Shown here: positions 1 to 5,122 of the stretch, piece by piece
How positions within the stretch are numbered: the stretch's first letter is position 1
Layout of the letters: every line of letters starts with the position of its first letter
NCBI GenBank assembly: GCA_002490665.1
Contig: DKUL01000082.1
Span: forward strand, 1-5,122
Direction of reading: 5' to 3'
Source of the DNA: Lachnospiraceae bacterium UBA7205
GTDB lineage: Bacteria > Bacillota > Clostridia > Lachnospirales > Lachnospiraceae
Length of the DNA stretch: 5,122 nucleotides
Translations under genes and position numbers: made by a program
Notes under the pieces: generated by a model
The model's input: the letters and a program-made list of their open reading frames with translations, nothing else
Told to the model about the DNA's origin: nothing
Databases searched by the model: none

Positions 1-48
1 TTATACGAAAAAGAAAAGCGTTTAGCTAAATATAGAGCTAAAAATTAA
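1..48 (+). CDS. Possible C-terminal tail of a preceding gene (partial)
   Basis: Frame 1 is open from the window edge and ends at a TAA at 46-48, reading LYEKEKRLAKYRAKN. The peptide is lysine/arginine-rich and hydrophilic, which suits the C-terminal end of a cytoplasmic protein, but 15 residues are too few to assign a family. The other two + frames close within the first 30 bases. No stem-loop followed by a T-run lies after the stop, so the sequence shows no intrinsic terminator separating this putative gene from the operon. It could equally be non-coding. Confidence 0.35.
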   Translation, partial: LYEKEKRLAKYRAKN

Positions 49-126
49 GTATTTTTAAGTAATAAAATAGAATTCAATATGCAAAATATATAAAAATGAC
101 AAATAGAAATTAGCAAAATAGAGGAA

Positions 127-157
127 ATGACGAAAAAAAGCAATAATTGGATATAAC
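127..157 (+). promoter_or_regulatory. Weak candidate promoter for the transporter operon
   Basis: A TATAAC hexamer at 152-157 matches the sigma-A -10 box at 5 of 6 positions. An ATGACG at 127-132 matches TTGACA at 4 of 6, but the spacer is 19 bp, longer than the preferred 17. The TATAAC sits between AATTG (145-149) and CAATT (161-165), a small dyad that could be a regulator site. Use of this promoter would give a leader of roughly 115-120 nt before the binding-protein gene. In DNA this AT-rich, such matches are expected by chance. Confidence 0.27.
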
Positions 158-203
158 AGTCAATTTTACATGGTGACTTAAAGGCAAAGTTAAATTAAAC
201 TAA

Positions 204-227
204 AAACAAGTTAACAAACAAGTTAAC
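204..227 (+). repeat. Exact 12-bp tandem duplication in the A-rich leader
   Basis: AAACAAGTTAAC occurs twice back to back, at 204-215 and 216-227. Each copy contains the palindrome GTTAAC, so two identical dyads lie 12 bp apart, about one helical turn. The second copy is followed by GAGTAAC, giving a further GTTA (222-225) / TAAC (231-234) inverted repeat. The repeats lie 55-78 bases before the start codon at 282. If the upstream promoter is real they would be in the transcribed leader. They could be an operator, or simply a slippage duplication in A-rich DNA. The rest of 49-281 shows only AT-rich sequence and no supportable gene. Confidence 0.75.
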
Positions 228-281
228 GAGTAACAAAGAACAAAATTAAAAAACAAAAGTTTTTAAAGGGAGGTTTCATCT

Positions 282-1763
282 ATGAAGTTAAAGAGACTTA
301 TGGCACTCGGAATGGCAGCAGTAATGACAATGTCATTGACAGCATGCGGCGGAGATGACAAGGCGGCAGACAGCAGCACGGCGACAGACAACAAGCCGGC
401 GGCAGACACAAGCGCGTCAGCAGATAACAGCGCGGCGGCAGACAACGCAGGAGACACGGCAGCAGACACAGACACCGCAGGAGACGCAGATGCGGCAGGC
501 GGACTTACATATGCAGGCATCACACTTGGCGAGGATTACACAGACCTTAACACAACAATCAAGTTTATCCATCACAAGACAGACCGTGAGCAGGACGGAT
601 CCATGGCAAAGTACATCGAGGCATTCAACCAGGATTATCCGAACATCACTGTTGAGACAGAAGGTATCACGGACTATGCTGAGACAGCGCTGCTGAGACT
701 GCCGACAGGCGAAGCATGGGGCGATGTAATGTTCATCCCTGCAATCGACATGGTACAGCTGTCTGATTACTTTATCCCTTACGGAACAGTGGACGAGATG
801 TCAGAGTACATCAACTTTGCAGACCAGTGGAAGCTGGATGGAAACTGCTATGGTATCGGGTACATGGGAAATGCACAGGGACTTCTTTATAATAAGAAAG
901 TTTTCGAGGATGCAGGTATCACGGCGATTCCAAAGACACCGACAGAGTTTATCGCGGCATTACAGCAGATTAAGGACAACACAGACGCAATTCCTCTTTA
1001 CACAAACTATGCAGCAGGCTGGACAATGGGCGGACAGTGGGATGCATATCTCGGCGCCATCACGACAGGCGACACAACATGGTTAAACCAGAAGTTTGCA
1101 CATCAGGCAGAACCGTTCAAGGATAACGGCGATGAGACAGGCGCATATGCACTGTACAAGATTCTCTACGATGCAGTTGCAAACGGACTGACAGAGGATG
1201 ACTATACCACGACAGACTGGGAAGGCTGCAAGGGCATGATTAACAGAGGTGAGATTGGTACAATGGTACTTGGCTCATGGGCAGTTGCACAGATGAAGGA
1301 AGCAGATGCAAACGGCGGCGACATTGGATATATGCCGTTCCCTATCTCTGTAGGCGGCAAGCAGTACGCTACAGCAGGTCCTGACTACAGCTATGGCATC
1401 AACAAGGAAAGCTCAGCAGACAACCAGGCAGCAGCAATGGTATTCGTTAAGTGGATGGTTGAAAAGTCCGGATGGTGTGATAACGAGGGTGGATATCCAA
1501 TCTCCAAGACAGCTCCTACTTCTTTCGCATTTGACGGTGTTGAGGTTGTTGAGAACGTGGCAGCGCCGGACGACGAGGCAGATCTGATGAACCAGATGAA
1601 CGCAGAGTGCGAGCTCAACTTCAACAACGGCGGTGACCGCAAGGTTCAGGAAATCGTTGAGGCAGCAGCAACAGGTTCCATGACATATGACGACATCATG
1701 GCAGACTGGACACAGAAGTGGAACGATGCGCAGGCATCACTGGGTGTGGATGTTACAGAGTAA
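282..1763 (+). CDS. CUT1-type ABC transporter sugar-binding lipoprotein
   Basis: Family 1 extracellular solute-binding protein (493 aa) that captures an oligosaccharide outside the cell and delivers it to the two permeases encoded next. A lipoprotein signal peptide is clear: basic MKLKR, a hydrophobic stretch, and lipobox LTAC with the lipidated Cys at residue 22. Residues 23-74 are a low-complexity Ala/Asp/Thr/Ser linker holding a 12-residue repeat. The binding domain starts near residue 88. Family hallmarks are LLYNKKVFEDAGI (residues 201-213) and LGSWAVAQM (Trp333). Tryptophans and tyrosines, as in YAAGWTMGGQW, are candidates for stacking against sugar rings. The start is set by AAAGGGAGG at 265-273, 8 nt upstream of the ATG. 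The linked epimerase suggests a beta-manno- or cello-oligosaccharide ligand; this is inference, not read from the binding site. Confidence 0.93.
   Translation: MKLKRLMALGMAAVMTMSLTACGGDDKAADSSTATDNKPAADTSASADNSAAADNAGDTAADTDTAGDADAAGGLTYAGITLGEDYTDLNTTIKFIHHKTDREQDGSMAKYIEAFNQDYPNITVETEGITDYAETALLRLPTGEAWGDVMFIPAIDMVQLSDYFIPYGTVDEMSEYINFADQWKLDGNCYGIGYMGNAQGLLYNKKVFEDAGITAIPKTPTEFIAALQQIKDNTDAIPLYTNYAAGWTMGGQWDAYLGAITTGDTTWLNQKFAHQAEPFKDNGDETGAYALYKILYDAVANGLTEDDYTTTDWEGCKGMINRGEIGTMVLGSWAVAQMKEADANGGDIGYMPFPISVGGKQYATAGPDYSYGINKESSADNQAAAMVFVKWMVEKSGWCDNEGGYPISKTAPTSFAFDGVEVVENVAAPDDEADLMNQMNAECELNFNNGGDRKVQEIVEAAATGSMTYDDIMADWTQKWNDAQASLGVDVTE
363..470 (+). repeat. Degenerate 36-bp in-frame tandem repeat in the lipoprotein linker
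   Basis: The 11-mer GGCGGCAGACA recurs at 362-372, 398-408 and 434-444, exactly 36 bp apart. In codon phase this gives three 12-residue units: AADSSTATDNKP (residues 28-39), AADTSASADNSA (40-51) and AADNAGDTAADT (52-63). Units 1 and 2 share the AAD..S....N positions, and the third has diverged except at its start. A second short repeat, CGCAGGAGAC at 446-455 and 476-485, suggests further duplication. The segment encodes the flexible tether between the lipid anchor and the binding domain, so changes in repeat number would alter tether length without disrupting the fold. Confidence 0.75.
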
Positions 1764-1795
1764 TTGAATCAATTAACCCGATTATTATGATGGTA

Positions 1796-1846
1796 TATGG
1801 CTTGCAGGCGTTACGTTTGCAAGCCATAAATCCCAAAAAGCGTAAC
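1796..1846 (+). promoter_or_regulatory. Intergenic hairpin with possible H-type pseudoknot
   Basis: TATGGCTTGCA (1796-1806) and TGCAAGCCATA (1818-1828) form a perfect 11-bp stem with an 11-nt loop. Loop bases 1810-1817 can also pair with 1839-1846 (eight pairs, one of them G-U), which would make an H-type pseudoknot with a 3-nt first loop and a 10-nt last loop. No T-run follows the hairpin on either strand, so it is not a typical intrinsic terminator. It lies between the binding-protein stop and the permease Shine-Dalgarno. Hairpins in this position are known in other sugar-transporter operons to protect the upstream message and keep permease output lower. The hairpin is solid; the pseudoknot and the role are inferred. 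Confidence 0.72.
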
Positions 1847-1876
1847 ATGTAGTAACATGGGGAATTTTTCCAGAAA

Positions 1877-1882
1877 AGGAGG
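1877..1882 (+). promoter_or_regulatory. Ribosome binding site that fixes a TTG start
   Basis: AGGAGG, extended by three further G residues to 1885, lies 9 nt before the TTG at 1892. No in-frame ATG occurs before the first membrane segment, so this purine-rich site decides the start of the first permease. Confidence 0.85.
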
Positions 1883-1891
1883 GGGATTGTA

Positions 1892-2887
1892 TTGGCTAGG
1901 ACTGAGACAAAAAAACCATTTAATTTCCAGAAGTGGCTGAGAAGCCGGCAGGGACAGCAGACAATTATCATTGTATTATTTTCAATCATACCTTTGGCGC
2001 TGCTGTTTATTTTCACCTATTATCCGTTCGTCGAGATGTTTAAATTCAGCTTTTATGACAGAAGCTACACCCGCGTAAAGGGGTTTGTCGGACTAAAAAA
2101 TTATGCGGATGTATTTCGGAAAAAAGATTTGTTCCGGTCTTTGTTCCTGTCAGTCTACTATATGGCAGGCGCAGTATTCCAGCTGGCACTGGCGCTCTAT
2201 CTTGCCACGATATTCTGCTTTAAGGTAAAAGGCGGAAACTTCTTTAAGGGCTGTATGTTCTTCCCGTTCTTGATAAACGGTATTGCAATCGGATTTATAT
2301 TTAAGTTCTTCTATACAAGGGGATTCGTTCTTGATACGGTTCTTGGCTGGCTGGGAATTAACATTGAAAGTCTTCCGTACTGGCTCAGGGATCAGAGCAT
2401 CAACAACTGGTCGCTTGTCGCAACCAGCGTCTGGAAATATTTCGGACAGAACATGGTGCTGTTCATCGGTGCGATGATGTCCGTGGACGCGTCGCTTTAT
2501 GAGGCGGCAGAGCTGGACGGTGCAAATAAATGGCAGCAGTTTAAGTACATCATGCTGCCGAGCATCAAGACCATCGTCATGCTGAACCTGATTATGTCCA
2601 TCACCGGTTCGCTCAGTGCATTTGAGCCTGCATACGTTATCGCGTCAAAGGGTGCAAACGGCACGGCGACATACTTTGTAAAGATGCATGAGGTGGCGCA
2701 CACCAGCCAGAAGATTGGCCAGGCATCCGCGATGGCGGTCGTTCTCCTGCTGATTATCTTTGCGGCAACCATTCTCCAGAAGCTCTTCTTCAAGTATGTG
2801 TTTAAGAGCGGGGAAGATGAGGACAGGGGCGCTGCGGCAAGGCGTGAAAGACAGATTGCGAAGTTGAATGCAAGGAAGGGGGCATAG
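1892..2887 (+). CDS. CUT1 ABC sugar permease, MalF/UgpA-like
   Basis: Inner-membrane permease subunit (331 aa), one half of the heterodimeric channel that passes the sugar from the binding protein into the cytoplasm. Hydrophobic segments lie at about residues 24-44, 84-108, 120-141, 174-196, 226-250 and 275-300, giving six membrane spans. The FVGLKNYADVF segment (65-75) is characteristic of MalF/UgpA-type subunits. The cytoplasmic coupling motif begins EAAELDG at residues 204-210 and ends IMLP at 220-223, matching the EAA-loop pattern that docks onto the ATPase. The C-terminus is a charged tail rich in Arg, Lys and Glu. Translation begins at TTG, supported by the strong upstream ribosome binding site. 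The stop lies 2 nt before the next permease. Confidence 0.94.
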   Translation: MARTETKKPFNFQKWLRSRQGQQTIIIVLFSIIPLALLFIFTYYPFVEMFKFSFYDRSYTRVKGFVGLKNYADVFRKKDLFRSLFLSVYYMAGAVFQLALALYLATIFCFKVKGGNFFKGCMFFPFLINGIAIGFIFKFFYTRGFVLDTVLGWLGINIESLPYWLRDQSINNWSLVATSVWKYFGQNMVLFIGAMMSVDASLYEAAELDGANKWQQFKYIMLPSIKTIVMLNLIMSITGSLSAFEPAYVIASKGANGTATYFVKMHEVAHTSQKIGQASAMAVVLLLIIFAATILQKLFFKYVFKSGEDEDRGAAARRERQIAKLNARKGA

Positions 2888-2889
2888 GC

Positions 2890-3735
2890 ATGACAGCAGG
2901 ACAGGCGTTTAAGAAATATTTATGGATATTTATTAAGTATTTTTCAGTCATATTCTTCTCATTTATCGCGTTGCTGCCTATCGTTTCCTGTGTCATCACG
3001 GCGCTGAAAACGAAGACAGAGTATGAAAATACAAACGTAATGACACCGCCGGAAAACTGGTTCAATTTTGAGAACTTTGTGACGGCATTCCGCGATGGCG
3101 GCATGGGCAGGGCGTTTCTGAACTCCGCACTCATTGTAATCTGTGTTGTGGTCGGCTCCGTGCTGATTGGTTCGATGATCGCATATGTCCTGAACCGCTT
3201 TAAGTTCCCTGGCAACGGTCTGATTCGCAGCCTGTTCCTCTTTGCGACACTCCTTCCGGGTATTGCGATGCAGGTTGCTACATACCAGCTGATGTTCCAG
3301 CTCAAGTTTATCGATACGTTATACGGCTACATCATCCTGAGCATGGGTACGGACGTCATCTCGATTTACGTATTTATCCAGTTCTTTGAGAACATATCCG
3401 TGTCACTGGACGAATCGGCTTTTATGGACGGCGCAAGCTACTTCAAGATTTTCTATAAGATTTTGTTCCCGCTCCTGAAGCCGGCTATCGTTACCTGTGC
3501 GATTTTAAAGGGCGTAGGTATCTACAACGAATACTATAATGCGATGCTTTATCTGACAAAGCCTGACTTAAAGACGGTTTCCCTTGCACTCTATACCTTC
3601 ACGGGACCGTTCGGCAACCAGTATAACCTGATTTGTGCGGGTGTTATCATGACACTGCTTCCGGCGCTGATTTTATTCATCGCATTCCAGAACCAGATTT
3701 ATTCCGGACTTACGGCTGGTGCGGTCAAGGGATGA
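2890..3735 (+). CDS. CUT1 ABC sugar permease, MalG/UgpE-like
   Basis: Second permease subunit (281 aa), partner of the preceding one in the transport channel. Six hydrophobic spans are visible at about residues 14-38, 75-99, 113-138, 144-166, 197-215 and 245-270. The EAA-loop reads ESAFMDG (175-181) and continues to KILFPLLKP (190-198); Ser replaces the first Ala of the consensus, a common variation. The C-terminal GLTAGAVKG ending is typical of MalG-type subunits. The ATG is 2 nt after the upstream TAG. Its Shine-Dalgarno, AAGGAAGGGGG at 2872-2882, lies inside the end of the previous gene, so the two permeases are probably translationally coupled and made in equal amounts. No ATPase gene follows; a shared MsmK/UgpC-type ATPase encoded elsewhere is expected. 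Confidence 0.95.
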   Translation: MTAGQAFKKYLWIFIKYFSVIFFSFIALLPIVSCVITALKTKTEYENTNVMTPPENWFNFENFVTAFRDGGMGRAFLNSALIVICVVVGSVLIGSMIAYVLNRFKFPGNGLIRSLFLFATLLPGIAMQVATYQLMFQLKFIDTLYGYIILSMGTDVISIYVFIQFFENISVSLDESAFMDGASYFKIFYKILFPLLKPAIVTCAILKGVGIYNEYYNAMLYLTKPDLKTVSLALYTFTGPFGNQYNLICAGVIMTLLPALILFIAFQNQIYSGLTAGAVKG

Positions 3736-3760
3736 TGTTTACTTGAACAGCAGCATTGTC

Positions 3761-3776
3761 ACAAATAGACAAATAG
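3761..3776 (+). repeat. Exact 8-bp tandem repeat upstream of the epimerase
   Basis: ACAAATAG occurs twice in direct succession (3761-3768 and 3769-3776), in the gap between the second permease and the epimerase. It lies about 25 bp upstream of the candidate -35 box. A 5-bp inverted repeat (TTGTC 3756-3760, GACAA 3768-3772) overlaps it but is too weak to count as a terminator. A regulator site is possible; chance is also plausible for a repeat this short. Confidence 0.45.
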
Positions 3777-3801
3777 TTTCGGGATATTGCCTAGTTGCAG
3801 T

Positions 3802-3832
3802 CTGACAGATTAATTGTTAAGATAAATATAGT
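3802..3832 (+). promoter_or_regulatory. Candidate promoter for the epimerase gene
   Basis: CTGACA at 3802-3807 matches the -35 consensus at 5 of 6 positions and TATAGT at 3827-3832 matches the -10 consensus at 5 of 6. The 19-bp spacer is longer than ideal. The predicted start of transcription would fall near 3840, only about 20 nt before the epimerase ATG. With no terminator visible after the permease, read-through from the transporter genes is also likely, so this would be an internal, supplementary promoter. Confidence 0.35.
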
Positions 3833-3862
3833 TAAATATTTCTTATTGTTAGGAGGCTAAAT

Positions 3863-5050
3863 ATGGCTAACATGGAAATGCATTCAGAGGTAATCAGACA
3901 CCTCACAAAAGATATCATACCATTTTGGAAAAGTCTGAGGGATGATGAGAATGGCGGCTACACAGGCTATCTCGGATATGATTTGAAGGCAGACAGGAAA
4001 GCAGTCAAGGGATGCATTTTAAACAGCCGCATCACATGGTTTTTTGCAAATGCATATACCCTTTTAAAGGATATCAGCCTTCTTGAGGAGGCGGCACACG
4101 GCTTTGCATTTTTGAAGGATGCATGCTGGGACAAAAAAAACGGCGGCGTGTACTGGTCAGTCAACTATGACGGTACGCCTGCCGAGACCCTGAAGCATAC
4201 GTACAACCAGGCATTCTCCATCTACGCGCTGTCTTCCTACTATGAGGCAAGCAAAGACAGGGAGGCGCTGGACATGGCGTATCAGCTCTATGACCTGATA
4301 GAGGGGAAGATGCGCGACGAGCTTGGATATAAGGAAGCCTTTGACGAAGCCTTCCATGAGATTGACAATGACAAGCTTTCCGAGAACGGTGTGATGGCAT
4401 CAAGGACAATGAACACGCTGCTCCATGTGTTTGAGGCGTACACAGAACTTTACAGGGTTGACCACAACGAGAAGGTGGCGGAGAAGATTCGGTGGATGAT
4501 GGACATCATTGCCACGAAGGTTTATAATCCCGCGCTGCACCGTCAGGAAGTATTCTTTGACGACAAGTGGAACTCCATTATCGATTTACACTCCTATGGT
4601 CATGATATTGAGACGGCATGGCTGACGGACAGAAGCGTCGAGGTGCTGGGTGACGCGGAATATGAAAAGAAGATGTCGCCCATCACAAAGAACCTGACCA
4701 ATCAGATTTACAAGGTGGCGTTCAACGGTTCCTCGCTTGCAAATGAGTGTGAGAAGGGTGTCGTGAACGAATGGCGTATCTGGTGGGTACAGGCGGAGAC
4801 CGTCGTGGGATTCCTCAACGGATACGAGAAGACTGGCAGGGAGGAGTACCTTACCGCTGCGCAGGATGTCTGGCAGTTTATTAAGGACTGCCTGATTGAC
4901 AGGCGGGACGGTTACAAGGATGGCAGGGAATGGTACTGGCGTGTGAAAGCGGATGGGACACCGGACGAGACACAGCCAATCGTGGAACCATGGAAATGCC
5001 CGTATCATAATGGCAGAATGTGTTTTGAAGTAATTCGGAGGTTAGCGTGA
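3863..5050 (+). CDS. Cellobiose 2-epimerase (AGE superfamily)
   Basis: Cytoplasmic enzyme (395 aa) expected to interconvert glucose and mannose at the reducing end of beta-1,4-disaccharides, such as cellobiose to glucosyl-mannose and mannobiose to mannosyl-glucose. The length suits the (alpha/alpha)6-barrel family. Residues matching the Ruminococcus albus enzyme's active site, by pattern, are Arg56 in NSRITWF, Asn184 and His188 in TMNTLLHVFEAY, His247 and Glu250 in HSYGHDIETAW, Trp307-Trp308 and Glu312 in IWWVQAE, and His382 in KCPYHNGRM. All the catalytic histidines are present, so it should be active. AGGAGG at 3851-3856 precedes the ATG by 6 nt. N-acylglucosamine 2-epimerase is the alternative within the superfamily, but the GHDIE and CPYHN motifs and the sugar-transporter context favour cellobiose 2-epimerase. 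In Roseburia beta-mannan loci this enzyme feeds GH130 phosphorylases. Confidence 0.92.
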   Translation: MANMEMHSEVIRHLTKDIIPFWKSLRDDENGGYTGYLGYDLKADRKAVKGCILNSRITWFFANAYTLLKDISLLEEAAHGFAFLKDACWDKKNGGVYWSVNYDGTPAETLKHTYNQAFSIYALSSYYEASKDREALDMAYQLYDLIEGKMRDELGYKEAFDEAFHEIDNDKLSENGVMASRTMNTLLHVFEAYTELYRVDHNEKVAEKIRWMMDIIATKVYNPALHRQEVFFDDKWNSIIDLHSYGHDIETAWLTDRSVEVLGDAEYEKKMSPITKNLTNQIYKVAFNGSSLANECEKGVVNEWRIWWVQAETVVGFLNGYEKTGREEYLTAAQDVWQFIKDCLIDRRDGYKDGREWYWRVKADGTPDETQPIVEPWKCPYHNGRMCFEVIRRLA

Positions 5051-5052
5051 AA

Positions 5053-5115
5053 AGTACTTCTAATTGCTTTCAGCAATTTCCACTCGCAGCAGAGGCTGCT
5101 TCGCGGAGAAGTACT
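5053..5115 (+). repeat. Structured three-branched inverted-repeat element; possible terminator
   Basis: Starting 2 nt after the epimerase stop, AGTACTTCT (5053-5061) and AGAAGTACT (5107-5115) form a perfect 9-bp outer stem. Inside are two more hairpins: AATTGCT (5062-5068) with AGCAATT (5072-5078), 7 bp around a 3-nt loop; and AGCAG (5088-5092) with CTGCT (5096-5100), extended by CGC (5085-5087) and GCG (5103-5105) across a 2-nt bulge. Together they fold as a three-way junction. On the + strand the outer stem is followed by AAGTTTC, a poor T-run; on the - strand it is followed by TTTTCA, which would serve a convergent transcript better. The compact form resembles small interspersed palindromic elements. 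Operon end, repeat element or both are possible. Confidence 0.65.
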
Positions 5116-5122
5116 AAGTTTC

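Noticed and set aside
221..234. Catabolite-repression (cre) site in the leader
   Set aside because: The central CG is present, but four of the conserved positions of the CcpA consensus do not match; no better candidate was seen in the other gaps.
263..523. 86-aa Ala/Ser/Val-rich open frame on the - strand at the lipoprotein start
   Set aside because: Its composition simply mirrors the low-complexity linker codons, and the frame runs through the Shine-Dalgarno of the real gene.
1796..1828. Intrinsic terminator after the binding-protein gene
   Set aside because: The stem is perfect but is followed by AAATCCCAAAAAG with no T-run, and the permeases downstream need transcription from upstream; attenuation or message protection fits better.
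2802..3305. 167-aa open frame on the - strand across the permease junction
   Set aside because: It lies wholly opposite two well-supported membrane-protein genes, spans their junction and has no recognisable domain; it is a shadow of the coding strand.
3756..3772. Terminator after the second permease
   Set aside because: The inverted repeat is only 5 bp, AT-rich, and is not followed by a T-run.
4586..5008. 140-aa open frame on the - strand opposite the epimerase
   Set aside because: It is complementary to conserved epimerase codons, including the active-site motifs, and shows no family features of its own.
1..5122. CRISPR array, tRNA, rRNA or transposase
   Set aside because: No spaced direct repeats of CRISPR type, no tRNA-like cloverleaf with the conserved T-loop, no rRNA sequence and no transposase-like reading frame were found.

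Overview
The window looks like a carbohydrate-uptake operon from a low-to-mid GC Gram-positive gut or rumen bacterium, most likely a Lachnospiraceae member (Roseburia, Butyrivibrio, Agathobacter or a relative). Three things point there: the acidic Ala/Asp/Thr/Ser-rich lipoprotein linker, the strong AGGAGG-type ribosome binding sites, and the pairing of a CUT1-family sugar ABC transporter with a cellobiose 2-epimerase. The genus cannot be fixed from the sequence alone.

Layout, all on the + strand. Positions 1-48 may be the C-terminal tail of a preceding gene. Positions 49-281 are a very A-rich, gene-free leader with an exact 12-bp tandem duplication. A lipoprotein sugar-binding protein follows at 282-1763; its linker is encoded by a decayed 36-bp tandem repeat. 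A 128-nt gap carries a perfect 11-bp hairpin whose loop can pair with sequence just downstream, making a possible H-type pseudoknot. Two CUT1 inner-membrane permeases follow at 1892-2887 (TTG start) and 2890-3735, separated by 2 nt. A 127-nt gap with a plausible but weak promoter leads to an AGE-family cellobiose 2-epimerase at 3863-5050. A compact three-branched inverted-repeat element starts 2 nt after its stop codon and runs nearly to the window end.

How the genes work together (inference from family knowledge): the binding protein captures a beta-1,4-linked oligosaccharide and the two permeases import it. No ATPase is encoded here, as is common for CUT1 systems served by a shared MsmK/UgpC-type ATPase. 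In the cytoplasm the epimerase converts the reducing-end glucose or mannose of a beta-1,4-disaccharide (for example mannobiose to mannosyl-glucose), preparing it for a GH130-type phosphorylase that would lie outside the window. The best functional guess is beta-mannan or glucomannan oligosaccharide use; cello-oligosaccharides are the main alternative.

No wholly new protein system is evident. The observations most worth a second look are non-coding: the candidate pseudoknot between the binding-protein and permease genes, and the three-way-junction element after the epimerase.
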